Source: Flavimobilis rhizosphaerae
Lineage (GTDB): Bacteria > Actinomycetota > Actinomycetes > Actinomycetales > Cellulomonadaceae
Assembly: GCF_014852685.1 (NCBI RefSeq)
Contig: NZ_JACZDF010000003.1
Location: forward strand, 310,001-374,000
Reading direction: 5' to 3'
DNA: 64,000 bases
Below the pieces are notes generated by a model that was given only the letters and a program-made list of their open reading frames with translations, was not told the origin of the DNA and did not search any database. The position numbers and the translations under genes were made by a program. Numbering within the stretch: position 1 is the stretch's first letter; every line of letters starts with the position of its first letter. Of the stretch, positions 55,200 through 64,000 are shown in pieces.

Positions 55200-55844
55200 A
55201 TGACGACGAGCAGATCGGCGGTGGCGCGAGCGCTCGCGGCCGAGAGCCGCGTCGAGCTGCTCCACCGTCTCCAGGCCGACGGCCCCCAGCACATCGACGC
55301 CCTCGTCGCGCAGACCGGCCTCCACGCCAACACGGTCCGCGAGCACCTCGCCGTGCTCGTCGACGTCGGCCTCGTCCGGCGCGCCCCCGAGGTGCGCACG
55401 GTCCGTGGCCGCCCCCGCATGATCTACCGCGTGACGACCGCCGACGACCTCGTCGCTGACCCCGAGGCGCAGCAGCGCCTCGAGGCCGACATCGCGCAGG
55501 CACGTCGGGCCGCCGCGCTCCTCGCCGACGCCACGCAGGTCGACAGCGCGACCGGGCGGACTCCCGTGCCGGTCGAGTCGGAACGTGACGTCCTCGCGCT
55601 CGAGGCTCACCTCGACCGCATCGGCTTCGACCCGGTCTACGCGCCGGGCGACCTCACGTTCCACCTCTTCCGCTGCCCGTTCCTCGAGCTCGCCCGCGCC
55701 CGGCAGGACGTCGTGTGCCGCCTCCACACCGAGCTGGCGCAGTCCGTGCTCGAGCAGGCCGAGGGCGACCACGACGTCGAACGGCTCGAGCCGTTCGTCG
55801 GCGAGGAGCACTGCACGCTGAGCCTGCGCCGCCGCATCGGCTGA
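55200..55844 (+). CDS. Winged-helix regulator with C-terminal cysteines (ArsR/SufR-like)
   Basis: A 214-aa transcriptional regulator. The N-terminal ArsR-like helix-turn-helix is VELLHRLQADGPQHIDALVA with HANTVREHLAVLVDVGLVRR. The C-terminal domain has three cysteines (RCPFLELA, DVVCRLH, EEHCTLSL), resembling iron-sulfur or metal-sensing regulators such as SufR. It sits directly before narK-narGHJI, so oxygen, NO or metal control of nitrate respiration is a plausible inference. The start has no obvious ribosome site. Confidence 0.75.
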   Translation: MTTSRSAVARALAAESRVELLHRLQADGPQHIDALVAQTGLHANTVREHLAVLVDVGLVRRAPEVRTVRGRPRMIYRVTTADDLVADPEAQQRLEADIAQARRAAALLADATQVDSATGRTPVPVESERDVLALEAHLDRIGFDPVYAPGDLTFHLFRCPFLELARARQDVVCRLHTELAQSVLEQAEGDHDVERLEPFVGEEHCTLSLRRRIG

Positions 55845-56018
55845 CCGCGTCCAGCCGCACCAGGCGGGACGAGTTTCGCGTCTGGGGTGGCTCGGTCTCG
55901 GCGGCGCCGCTACGGTCGATTAAGCACGGTGTCGACGACGACATGCACGGAGAATGCCCGGGCATGCTCGCCACGACGGCACCTCCCGCCGTACTCGGAA
56001 CGCACCCTGGGAGTGCAG

Positions 56019-57332
56019 ATGGCGACGACAGCAGGACCCGACCTCGCCCGCGACCTGTCCAACTGGAACCCGGAGGACGAGCGCACCTGGGACAAGGGCC
56101 TCGCGTGGCGGACCCTGTGGGTGACGACGTACAACCTCACCCTCGCGTTCATGGTGTGGTACCTCGTCTCGGCGATCGCACCGCGCCTCAACAGCGTCGG
56201 CTTCGACCTCGACCCCGGCCAGCTCTACTGGCTCGCCGCGATCCCCGGCCTCGCCGGCGGCGCCATGCGGCTCATCTTCATGTTCCTGCCGCCGATCGTC
56301 GGGACGCGCACCCTCGTGGGCGGCGCGACCACGCTCCTCCTGCTCCCCGTGCTCGGGTGGACGTTCGCCGTCCGCGACTCAGCGACGTCCTACGAGACGC
56401 TCCTCGTCCTCTCGTTCATGACGGGCATCGGCGGCGGCGCGTTCGCCGGGTTCATGCCGTCGACGAGCTACTTCTTCCCCAAGAAGATGTCCGGCACCGC
56501 GCTCGGCCTCCAGGCCGGCATCGGGAACTTCGGCGTGAGCCTCGTCCAGCTGCTCGCACCGTGGGTCGTCGGCTTCGGCCTCTTCGGCACCGCCGTCCTC
56601 ACCCCGCAGTCGACGACCGACGGCGGTGACCTGTGGCTCCACAACGTCGCGCTCGTCGTCGTGCCGTGGATCGTCCTCGGCATCGTCCTCGCGGCCGTCG
56701 TCCTCAAGCGCGTGCCGATCCGCGCGAGCTTCCGCGACCAGCTCGACATCTTCAGCGTCAAGCAGACGTGGGTGATGACCGCGATCTACCTCATGACGTT
56801 CGGCGCGTTCTCCGGCTTTGCCGCGCAGCTCGGCCTCATCACGCTCGCCGAGTTCGGCAACTTCGAGAACGCCCCCGACCCGCTGAAGTTCGCGTTCATC
56901 GGCCCGCTGCTCGGCTCGGCGACACGTGCCGCCTGGGGGCCGCTGTGCGACCGGTTCGGCGGCGCGATCTGGACGTTCGTCGCGGGCATCGGCATGACGA
57001 TCTCGACGGTGTTCACGGTCTTCTTCCTCAGCCCCACCGACGTCTCGCAGTTCACGTGGTTCCTCACGGGCATGCTCGCGATCTTCACGTTCGCGGGCAT
57101 CGGCAACGCGGGCACGTTCAAGCAGATGCCGATGATCTTCGACAAGCGCCGCGCCGGCGGCGTCATCGGCTTCACGTCAGCGATCGCGGCGTTCGGACCG
57201 TTCGTCGTCGGCATGGGCCTGTCCTTCGTCTCGCCGCGTTCGTTCTTCATCGGCGCCGCCGTCTTCTTCGCCTTCTGCACGTGGCTCACGTGGACGAACT
57301 ACGTGCGCCCCGGCGCACCCCACCCGAGCTGA
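56019..57332 (+). CDS. narK: Nitrate/nitrite transporter NarK
   Basis: A 437-aa MFS permease of the NarK type, exchanging or importing nitrate and nitrite. It begins with the NWNPEDERTWDK motif seen in many actinobacterial NarKs. MFS nitrate features include GIGGGAFAGFMPSTSYFFPK, QAGIGNFGVSLVQL and FTFAGIGNAGTFKQMP. About 12 helices. The ATG at 56019 has GGGAG 6 nt upstream; the frame upstream to 55887 is not conserved. Confidence 0.93.
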   Translation: MATTAGPDLARDLSNWNPEDERTWDKGLAWRTLWVTTYNLTLAFMVWYLVSAIAPRLNSVGFDLDPGQLYWLAAIPGLAGGAMRLIFMFLPPIVGTRTLVGGATTLLLLPVLGWTFAVRDSATSYETLLVLSFMTGIGGGAFAGFMPSTSYFFPKKMSGTALGLQAGIGNFGVSLVQLLAPWVVGFGLFGTAVLTPQSTTDGGDLWLHNVALVVVPWIVLGIVLAAVVLKRVPIRASFRDQLDIFSVKQTWVMTAIYLMTFGAFSGFAAQLGLITLAEFGNFENAPDPLKFAFIGPLLGSATRAAWGPLCDRFGGAIWTFVAGIGMTISTVFTVFFLSPTDVSQFTWFLTGMLAIFTFAGIGNAGTFKQMPMIFDKRRAGGVIGFTSAIAAFGPFVVGMGLSFVSPRSFFIGAAVFFAFCTWLTWTNYVRPGAPHPS

Positions 57333-57338
57333 CCTCCC

Positions 57339-57367
57339 GGGCGTCGTCCCCGCCGGGGACGACGCCC
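57339..57367 (+). terminator. Hairpin between narK and narG
   Basis: A perfect 13-bp stem GGGCGTCGTCCCC/GGGGACGACGCCC around GCC, 6 nt after the narK stop and 50 nt before narG. It could terminate part of the narK transcript or set the narK:narG ratio by mRNA processing. Confidence 0.65.
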
Positions 57368-57416
57368 GACCTGCACGACGTCCACCCGACCCGGCGCCGC
57401 CGCCGAGAGAACGAGG

Positions 57417-60400
57417 ATGAGCATGACCGACGCAGCGACCCGCACCCCGGGCCTCGACAACAGCCTCGTCGACGCGCTCGTGCGCGTCGGCTCGAAGCTG
57501 CACAAGGGCAAGGTCTCCGAGGACCTGCGGTCCGTCTTCGTCGAGGGGGGTCGGACGGGCGACGCGTTCTACCGGGACCGCTGGTCGCACGACAAGATCG
57601 TCCGCTCGACGCACGGCGTCAACTGCACAGGCTCGTGCTCGTGGAAGGTCTACGTGAAGAACGGCATCATCACCTGGGAGACGCAGCAGACGGACTACCC
57701 GTCGGTCGGCCCAGGCTCGCCCGAGTACGAGCCGCGCGGCTGCCCGCGCGGCGCCGCGTTCTCCTGGTACACGTACTCGCCGACGCGCATCCGCTACCCG
57801 TACGTGCGCGGAACGCTGCTCCACGCCTACCGGGCTGCGAAGGCCCGCACGGGTGACCCGGTGCTCGCGTGGGCCGAGGTGACGGGCGATCCGGAGACGG
57901 CGCGCGCGTACAAGGCGGCGCGCGGCAAGGGCGGGCTCGTCCGCGCGTCGTGGGAGGAGGCCGCGGAGATCGTCGCGGCCGCGCACGTCCACACGGCCAA
58001 GGAGTTCGGACCGGACCGCATCGCGGGCTTCAGCCCCATCCCCGCGATGTCGATGGTGTCGCACGGCGCGGGCGCGCGCTTCGTCCACCTGCTCGGCGGC
58101 ACGATGCTCTCGTTCTACGACTGGTACGCGGACCTGCCCGTCGCCTCGCCGCAGGTCTTCGGCGACCAGACGGACGTCCCCGAGTCCGCGGACTGGTGGA
58201 ACGCGTCCTACCTCATGATGTGGGGCTCCAACGTCCCCGTGACCCGCACCCCGGACGCGCACTTCATGACGGAGGCCCGCTACCGCGGGCAGAAGGTCGT
58301 CACCGTCTCCCCGGACTACGCGGACAACACGAAGTTCGCCGACGACTGGATGGCGCCGCACCCGGGCACGGACGGCGCGCTCGCGATGGCGATGGGTCAC
58401 GTCATCCTCACCGAGTTCCACGTCGCGCGCCGCACCGAGCGGTTCATCGACTACATGCAGCGCTTCACCGACGCGCCCAACCTCGTGCGGCTGCGTCGTC
58501 GCGGCGACGCGTGGGTGCCCGGCAAGTTCCTCACGGCCGCGGACCTCCCGACGCCCGGGACCGACCGCGACGCTGCGTTCCAGACGGCCGTGCTCGACGC
58601 CGACGGCTCCGTGAAGATCCCCGGCGGATCGCTCGGCCACCGCTTCGACCCGGCGAAGGCCGGCACGTGGAACCTCGAGCTCGGCGACCTCGACCCGCGC
58701 CTGTCCGTCATGGACCTCGCCGGCTGGGACGGCCAGGCCGTCGAGCTCGACCTGCCGCGCTTCGACGTCGCCCCGGGCGACCCCGAGAAGGACGGCGCCG
58801 TCCCCGGCACGACCGAGCGGGGCCGCCACACGGGCGGCGCCGGAGCCGTGCGGCGCGGCGTGCCCGTCGTCGCCGTCGGCGACGAGCTCGTCACGACGGT
58901 CTACGACCTCATGCTCGCCCAGTACGGCGTCGGCCGTGAGGGCCTGCCGGGCACGTGGCCGACGGGCTACGACGACCCGAGCACCCCCGGAACCCCGGCG
59001 TGGCAGGAGGAGATCACCTCCGTTCCCGCCGAGCTCGCCGCGCGCATCGGCCGGGAGTTCGCGCAGAACGCCGAGGACTCGGGCGGCCGCTCGATGATCC
59101 TCATGGGCGCGGGCACCAACCACTGGTTCCACTCCGACACGATCTACCGCACGTTCCTCGCGCTCACCGCGATGACCGGCTGCCAGGGCGTCAACGGTGG
59201 CGGTTGGGCGCACTACGTCGGCCAGGAGAAGGTCCGCCCGCTCACGGGCTACACGCAGTACGCGAACGCGCTCGACTGGCAGCGCCCGCCGCGCAACATG
59301 ATCGGCACGGCGTTCTGGTACCTCGCGACCGACCAGTGGCGCTACGACGGCCTCCCCGCCGACGCGCTCGCCTCCCCGCTCGCCGAGGGCACGTTCGCGG
59401 ACCGCACGACCGCCGACTGCCTCGTCGAGTCCGCGCAGCGCGGCTGGATGCCGAGCTATCCGACGTTCTCCCGCAACCCGCTCGACCTCGTCGACGAGGC
59501 CCGCGCCGCAGGCAAGGAGCCCGCGCAGCACGTTGTCGACTCCCTCGCCGACGGCTCCCTGCGCTTCGCGTGCGAGGACCCCGACGACCCCGCGAACTTC
59601 CCGCGCGTCCTCAACATCTGGCGCGCCAACATCCTCGGCTCGTCGGGCAAGGGCAACGAGTACTTCCTCAAGCACCTGCTCGGCACGGACTCCGCGGTCC
59701 TCGCCGACGAGGCCGGCCCGGACCGTCGCCCGACGACGATGACGTGGCGGGACGAAGCGCCGCGCGGCAAGCTCGACCTCCTCGTGACGAGCGACTTCCG
59801 CATGACATCAACGACGCTCTTCTCCGACGTCGTCCTGCCGGCCGCGACCTGGTACGAGAAGTACGACCTCTCGTCGACCGACATGCACCCGTTCATCCAC
59901 TCGTTCAACCCGGCGATCAACCCGCCGTGGCAGACGCGCACCGACTTCGACATCTACGCGACGCTCTCGAAGGAGGTCTCGCGGCTCGCCGTCGGGCACC
60001 TCGAGGCCCGCTCCGACCTCGTCGCGGTGCCGCTCATGCACGACACCCCCGACGAGCTCGCGTACCCGCGCGGCGAGGTTCCCGTGCAGGCCGAGCGCGT
60101 GCCGGGGCAGACGATGCCGAAGCTCGTCGTCGTCGAGCGCGACTACACGAAGATCGCCGAGAAGTGGTCTGCGCTCGGCCCGCTCACTGACCGCCTCGGC
60201 ATGGTGACGAAGTCCGTCGCGTTCGACCCGACGCCCGAGGTCGCCGAGCTCGGTGTCCGCAACGGCCTCGTCGCCGGGAACGGCGTCGGAGCCGGCCGTC
60301 CCCGGCTCGAGACCGCGCAGCAGGCGTGCGAGATGATCCTCGCTCTGTCCGGCACGACGAACGGCCGCCTCGCCGTCCAGGGTTTCAAGGACATCGAGAG

Positions 60401-61202
60401 GCGCACCGGTACACGGATCGCGCACCTGGCCGAGGACAACGAGGGCCAGCGCATCACGTTCGAACGCACGCAGTCGGCGCCGGTCGCGGTGCTCACGTCC
60501 CCCGAGTGGTCCGGCTCCGAGCACGGTGGTCGCCGCTACACGGCGTTCGCGATCAACGTCGAGCACGCGCGTCCCTGGCACACCCTCACGGGACGCCAGC
60601 ACTTCTACCTCGACCACGACTGGATCAGCGAGCTCGGCGAGTCCCTCCCCGTCTACCGGCCGCCGCTCGACATGCACCGCCTCTTCGGCGACGCGCGTGT
60701 CGGCTCGACCGCCGCGTCGGGGATGCGCGCGTCCGAGGGGCACGCCGAGGTCGCCGTCCGCTACCTCACGCCCCACTCGAAGTGGTCGATCCACTCCGAG
60801 TACCAGGACAACCTCTTCATGCTGGCTCTGTCCCGCGGCGGGCCCACGATCTGGATGTCGCCGCAGGACGCGGCGAAGATCGGCGTCACCGACAACGACT
60901 GGATCGAGTCGTACAACCGCAACGGCGTCGTCGTCGCCCGCGCGATCGTCTCCCACCGCATGCCGGAGGGCACCGTGTACATGTACCACGCGAAGGACCG
61001 CACGGTGGACGTCCCGAGGTCGGAGACCTCGGGGCTGCGCGGCGGCATCCACAACTCGCTCACACGCGTGCTGCTCAAGCCGAGCCACCTCGTCGGCGGG
61101 TACGCCCAGCTGTCGTTCGCGTTCAACTACCTCGGGCCGACGGGCAACCAGCGCGACGAGGTCACGACCATCCGCCGTCGGAGCCAGGAGGTGACGTACT
61201 GA
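57417..61202 (+). CDS. narG: Respiratory nitrate reductase alpha subunit
   Basis: The 1261-aa Mo-bis-MGD catalytic subunit of membrane-bound nitrate reductase. The FS0 iron-sulfur ligands are His66, Cys70, Cys74 and Cys109 (HGVNCTGSC then RGCPRGA). No twin-Arg signal with RR is seen before it, so cytoplasmic orientation is expected. Molybdenum-site segments such as LSFYDWYADLPVASPQVFGD are present. The ATG at 57417 is used; GAGG fits a second ATG at 57423 better. Followed by narH with a 1-nt overlap. Confidence 0.97.
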   Translation: MSMTDAATRTPGLDNSLVDALVRVGSKLHKGKVSEDLRSVFVEGGRTGDAFYRDRWSHDKIVRSTHGVNCTGSCSWKVYVKNGIITWETQQTDYPSVGPGSPEYEPRGCPRGAAFSWYTYSPTRIRYPYVRGTLLHAYRAAKARTGDPVLAWAEVTGDPETARAYKAARGKGGLVRASWEEAAEIVAAAHVHTAKEFGPDRIAGFSPIPAMSMVSHGAGARFVHLLGGTMLSFYDWYADLPVASPQVFGDQTDVPESADWWNASYLMMWGSNVPVTRTPDAHFMTEARYRGQKVVTVSPDYADNTKFADDWMAPHPGTDGALAMAMGHVILTEFHVARRTERFIDYMQRFTDAPNLVRLRRRGDAWVPGKFLTAADLPTPGTDRDAAFQTAVLDADGSVKIPGGSLGHRFDPAKAGTWNLELGDLDPRLSVMDLAGWDGQAVELDLPRFDVAPGDPEKDGAVPGTTERGRHTGGAGAVRRGVPVVAVGDELVTTVYDLMLAQYGVGREGLPGTWPTGYDDPSTPGTPAWQEEITSVPAELAARIGREFAQNAEDSGGRSMILMGAGTNHWFHSDTIYRTFLALTAMTGCQGVNGGGWAHYVGQEKVRPLTGYTQYANALDWQRPPRNMIGTAFWYLATDQWRYDGLPADALASPLAEGTFADRTTADCLVESAQRGWMPSYPTFSRNPLDLVDEARAAGKEPAQHVVDSLADGSLRFACEDPDDPANFPRVLNIWRANILGSSGKGNEYFLKHLLGTDSAVLADEAGPDRRPTTMTWRDEAPRGKLDLLVTSDFRMTSTTLFSDVVLPAATWYEKYDLSSTDMHPFIHSFNPAINPPWQTRTDFDIYATLSKEVSRLAVGHLEARSDLVAVPLMHDTPDELAYPRGEVPVQAERVPGQTMPKLVVVERDYTKIAEKWSALGPLTDRLGMVTKSVAFDPTPEVAELGVRNGLVAGNGVGAGRPRLETAQQACEMILALSGTTNGRLAVQGFKDIERRTGTRIAHLAEDNEGQRITFERTQSAPVAVLTSPEWSGSEHGGRRYTAFAINVEHARPWHTLTGRQHFYLDHDWISELGESLPVYRPPLDMHRLFGDARVGSTAASGMRASEGHAEVAVRYLTPHSKWSIHSEYQDNLFMLALSRGGPTIWMSPQDAAKIGVTDNDWIESYNRNGVVVARAIVSHRMPEGTVYMYHAKDRTVDVPRSETSGLRGGIHNSLTRVLLKPSHLVGGYAQLSFAFNYLGPTGNQRDEVTTIRRRSQEVTY

Positions 61203-62992
61203 TGCGAGTCATGGCACAGATGACGATGGTGATGAACCTCGACAAGTGCATCGGATGCCACACGTGCTCGGTCACGTGCAAGCAGGCGTGGACGAACCGC
61301 TCCGGCATGGAGTACGTGTGGTTCAACAACGTCGAGACGCGGCCCGGCATCGGCTACCCGCGCACGTACGAGGACCAGGACCGCTGGAAGGGCGGATGGC
61401 AGCTCACGCGTCGGGGCCGGCTCAAGCTCCGCGCGGGCGGACGCCTCACGAAGCTCGCGAGCATCTTCTCCAACCCCGTGCTCCCGGAGATCTCCGACTA
61501 CTACGAGCCGTGGACGTACGACTACGACACGCTCATCTCCGCCCCCCAGGGCGAGCACACGCCCGTCGCCCGTCCCATGTCGCTCCTCACGGGCGACAAC
61601 ATGGCCATCACGTGGTCCGCGAACTGGGACGACAACCTCGGCGGCGCGGGCGAGACCATGCAGCAGGACCCGATCCTCGCCACCATGTCCAAGCGTGTCG
61701 AGGCCGAGTTCTCGCAGTCCTTCATGTTCTACCTGCCGCGCATCTGCGAGCACTGCCTCAACCCGTCGTGCGTCGCCTCGTGCCCGTCGGGCGCGATGTA
61801 CAAGCGCGAGGAGGACGGCATCGTCCTCGTCGACCAGGACCAGTGCCGCGGCTGGCGCATGTGCGTCACCGGCTGCCCCTACAAGAAGGTGTACTTCAAC
61901 CACAAGACCGGCAAGGCCGAGAAGTGCACGCTCTGCTACCCGCGCCTCGAGGTCGGGCAACCGACCGTCTGCTCGGAGACGTGCGTCGGCCGCCTGCGGT
62001 ACATCGGGCTCGTCCTCTACGACGCCGACAAGGTGCTCGAGGCCGCGACCGTCCGCGACGAGAAGGACCTGCTCGACGCGCAGCGTGCTGTGTTCCTCGA
62101 TCCCCACGACCCCGAGGTCGTCGCCGCGGCGCGCCGCGACGGCATCGCGGAGGACTGGATCGAGGCCGCGCAGAACTCCCCGTGCTGGGACCTCATCTCC
62201 CGCTACGAGATCGCACTGCCTCTGCACCCCGAGTACCGGACGCTCCCCATGGTCTGGTACGTGCCGCCGCTGTCGCCCGTCGTCGACGTCGTCACCGACT
62301 CCGGCAACGACGGCGAGGACGCGCCGACGCTCTTCCACGCGATCGACAAGCTCCGCATCCCCGTCGAGTACCTTGCGGGCCTCTTCAGCGCGGGCGACAC
62401 CGCGCCCGTCGTGCAGTCCCTGCAGCGCCTCGCCGCGATGCGTGCGCACATGCGCAACGTCAACCTTGGGCTCGAGCAGGACCCGCTCATTGCCGAGTCC
62501 GTCGGCATGGACGGCGAGACGATCGAAGCGATGTACCGGCTCCTCGCGATCGCCAAGTACGAGGACCGCTACGTCATCCCGACCGCGCACGCCGAGACGG
62601 CCCGCGAGCTCGAGATGCTCGGCCTCGACGAGCTCGACTCGGGCTGCTCCCTCGACCACGAGGGCGGCCCCGGCATGGGTGGCCCACGCTTCGGATCGTC
62701 GAGCGGCACGCCGTTGCGCGCCACCGTCGAGAACTTCCACGTCCTCCAGGAACGGCAGACGGCCGACGCGATCGACGAGCCCCGCTCCCGCGTCAACCTC
62801 CTCACGTGGGACGGCAAGGGCACGCCGCCCGGCATGTTCCCCGAGCGCGAGAGCACACCACCCCCGCACGGCGAGGCGCCCGGCGCGCCCGACCCCGACG
62901 GCGCGGCACCCCCCTCAGGCCCCGCGCCGAGCGCCGACCCCGGCCCCGACCCGGGTCCCGCCTCGTTGCCCGAGGGAGGGCCGCGGCTGTGA
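61202..62992 (+). CDS. narH: Respiratory nitrate reductase beta subunit
   Basis: A 596-aa electron-transfer subunit carrying four iron-sulfur clusters. Cysteine groups: CIGCHTCSVTC (from residue 16), CEHCLNPSC with CPSG, CRGWRMCVTGCPYKK and KCTLCYPR. The Trp in CRGW takes a ligand position, giving the expected 3Fe-4S cluster. The last 50 residues are a Pro/Gly-rich extension (PPPHGEAPGAPDPDG) beyond the usual length. ATG overlaps the narG stop by 1 nt. Confidence 0.97.
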   Translation: MRVMAQMTMVMNLDKCIGCHTCSVTCKQAWTNRSGMEYVWFNNVETRPGIGYPRTYEDQDRWKGGWQLTRRGRLKLRAGGRLTKLASIFSNPVLPEISDYYEPWTYDYDTLISAPQGEHTPVARPMSLLTGDNMAITWSANWDDNLGGAGETMQQDPILATMSKRVEAEFSQSFMFYLPRICEHCLNPSCVASCPSGAMYKREEDGIVLVDQDQCRGWRMCVTGCPYKKVYFNHKTGKAEKCTLCYPRLEVGQPTVCSETCVGRLRYIGLVLYDADKVLEAATVRDEKDLLDAQRAVFLDPHDPEVVAAARRDGIAEDWIEAAQNSPCWDLISRYEIALPLHPEYRTLPMVWYVPPLSPVVDVVTDSGNDGEDAPTLFHAIDKLRIPVEYLAGLFSAGDTAPVVQSLQRLAAMRAHMRNVNLGLEQDPLIAESVGMDGETIEAMYRLLAIAKYEDRYVIPTAHAETARELEMLGLDELDSGCSLDHEGGPGMGGPRFGSSSGTPLRATVENFHVLQERQTADAIDEPRSRVNLLTWDGKGTPPGMFPERESTPPPHGEAPGAPDPDGAAPPSGPAPSADPGPDPGPASLPEGGPRL

Positions 62993-63777
62993 GCGCCCCC
63001 GCACCCACGCTGTGGCAGCGCGTCACCGGCCGCGCCCCGTTGCCCGCGGGGCCGCCCGAGCGCGTGACCTCCGTGCCGCCCGCGTCGACCGCGCCCCGGC
63101 GCGGCGGACGCACGGAACCTCTGCCGTTCCTCGACCCCGTCGAGCTACCCGACGAGCTGCGGCGCGCGACCCACATGGCCGTCGCGCTGCTCCTCGACTA
63201 CCCGGGAGAATCGCACGGCGACCGGCTCGACGCCGTCGAGGCGACCGCGTCCGCACTCCCCGCCGTCATCGCCGACGACCTGCGCACGCACGTCGCCGCG
63301 GTCCGCGGGTGGGGCGTCGACCGCACGCAGATCCACTACGTCGAGACCTTCGACCAGAAGCGCCGTTGCGCCCTCCACCTCACCTACTACTCCTCGGGCG
63401 ACACCCGCCGGCGCGGCATGGCGCTCGTGACGTTCGCCGAGGCGTTCGCCGCGTGCGGCTGGGAGCTCGGCGACGACGACCTGCCCGACTACCTGCCGAG
63501 CGTCCTCGAGCTCTCCGCACGCGAGGGCGGGCCGATCGTCGACATGCTGCTCGCGACCCACCGCGAGGGTGTCGAGCTCCTGCGGTCCGCGCTCCACCAC
63601 GTGCGCAGCCCGTTCCGGCACCTGCTCGACGCGCTGTGCCGCACGCTTCCGCAGGTCGACGACGCCGCCGCCGCGCGGTTCGTCAACCTGCTCTCCGCCG
63701 GGCCGCCCCAAGAGATGGTCGGCCTCGGCGGCACCCTCCTCCCGTTCCCGTCCGTCCGCCCGGAGGCGACGCCATGA
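62989..63777 (+). CDS. narJ: Nitrate reductase molybdenum cofactor assembly chaperone NarJ
   Basis: A 262-aa chaperone that matures NarG before membrane attachment. The core (HMAVALLLDYPGESHGDRLD, HYVETFDQKRRCALHLTYYS) is typical. The first 45 residues are Pro/Arg-rich and not conserved. The GTG overlaps the narH stop by 4 nt. Confidence 0.93.
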   Translation: MSAPAPTLWQRVTGRAPLPAGPPERVTSVPPASTAPRRGGRTEPLPFLDPVELPDELRRATHMAVALLLDYPGESHGDRLDAVEATASALPAVIADDLRTHVAAVRGWGVDRTQIHYVETFDQKRRCALHLTYYSSGDTRRRGMALVTFAEAFAACGWELGDDDLPDYLPSVLELSAREGGPIVDMLLATHREGVELLRSALHHVRSPFRHLLDALCRTLPQVDDAAAARFVNLLSAGPPQEMVGLGGTLLPFPSVRPEATP

Positions 63778-64000
63778 GTGCGACCGACATCCTGCTGTGG
63801 GGCGTCCTGCCCTACGTCGTCACCGCCGTGTTCATCGTCGGGCACGTGTGGCGCTACCGCTACGACCAGTTCGGGTGGACGACCCGCTCGAGCGAGGTCT
63901 ACGAGAAGAAGCTCCTGCGCTGGGGCTCGCCGATGTTCCACGTCGGCGTGCTCATGGTCGCGGGAGGGCACGTCGTCGGGCTGCTCATCCCGCGCGAGTG
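63774..64000 (+). CDS. narI: Respiratory nitrate reductase gamma subunit, N-terminal part (cut by window edge)
   Basis: About 75 residues of NarI, the membrane cytochrome b subunit that passes quinol electrons to NarH. MSATDILLWGVLPYVVTAVF forms the first helix, followed by HVWRYRYDQFGWTTRSSEVY, the conserved loop. The second helix begins GSPMFHVGVLMVAGGHVVGL with heme-ligand-type His residues. The ATG overlaps narJ by 4 nt. Confidence 0.94.
   Translation, partial: MSATDILLWGVLPYVVTAVFIVGHVWRYRYDQFGWTTRSSEVYEKKLLRWGSPMFHVGVLMVAGGHVVGLLIPRE

Overview
This is the replication-origin region of a high-GC Gram-positive bacterium. The order dnaA-dnaN-recF-DUF721-gyrB-gyrA on one side of oriC and rpmH-rnpA-yidD-yidC-jag-rsmG-parA-parB on the other, followed by trxAB, murJ, a DUF6049 gene, mutT4-like and pcnA, and further out ino1-padR-ponA-rpsF-ssb-rpsR-rplI-dnaB, is the classic actinobacterial arrangement. 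A Micrococcales member (Cellulomonadaceae/Sanguibacteraceae-like) is a reasonable guess from overall character, but this was not tested.

Layout. 1-7.0 kb: gyrA (cut by the window edge), gyrB, DUF721, recF and dnaN, all leftward. 7.0-7.4 kb: oriC with DnaA boxes in two opposing blocks. 7.4-8.9 kb: dnaA. 9.3-11.65 kb: the rpmH-rnpA-yidD-yidC-jag run. 11.7-14.16 kb: about 2.46 kb without a credible gene, carrying four parS sites and a 28-bp inverted duplication; two more parS sites lie inside the 5' ends of rsmG and parA. 14.2-16.9 kb: rsmG-parA-parB. 17.0-25.4 kb: leftward trxB-trxA and a leftward cell-envelope block (mutT4-like, DUF6049, murJ, a separate MviN-type pseudokinase), plus ychJ. 25.5-27.0 kb: pcnA.

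27.0-37.7 kb is an accessory leftward operon inserted in this conserved landscape. It holds a five-gene Opp/Dpp-type ABC importer, a cytoplasmic GH20 hexosaminidase, an N-acyl-D-amino-acid deacylase, a D-serine/threonine-dehydratase-like PLP enzyme and RidA. Together these suggest import and breakdown of an amino-sugar or D-amino-acid conjugate such as chitobiose or peptidoglycan fragments. An MFS gene follows. Then come ino1-padR with a perfect 13-bp-arm palindrome upstream, ponA, and the rpsF-ssb-rpsR-rplI operon.

45.8-55 kb contains small metabolic, transport and regulatory genes (VOC, MATE, dnaB, NUDIX, zinc alcohol dehydrogenase, LysR, EamA, CorA). It also holds several repeat structures: paired ATAGCCGATC palindromes, a 52-bp palindromic element in two copies (one in frame inside the EamA gene), and a 14-nt G/C tandem repeat. 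55.2-64 kb is a respiratory nitrate locus: a cysteine-containing winged-helix regulator, narK, narG, narH, narJ and the start of narI.

No rRNA, tRNA, CRISPR array, transposase or prophage was seen. Seven genes have a TAnnnT-like hexamer 6-7 nt before the start codon and no Shine-Dalgarno sequence, suggesting common leaderless transcription. The most distinctive items are the gene-free parS domain, the perfect DnaA boxes between gyrB and DUF721, the D-amino-acid/hexosaminidase operon, and the mobile-looking palindromes.
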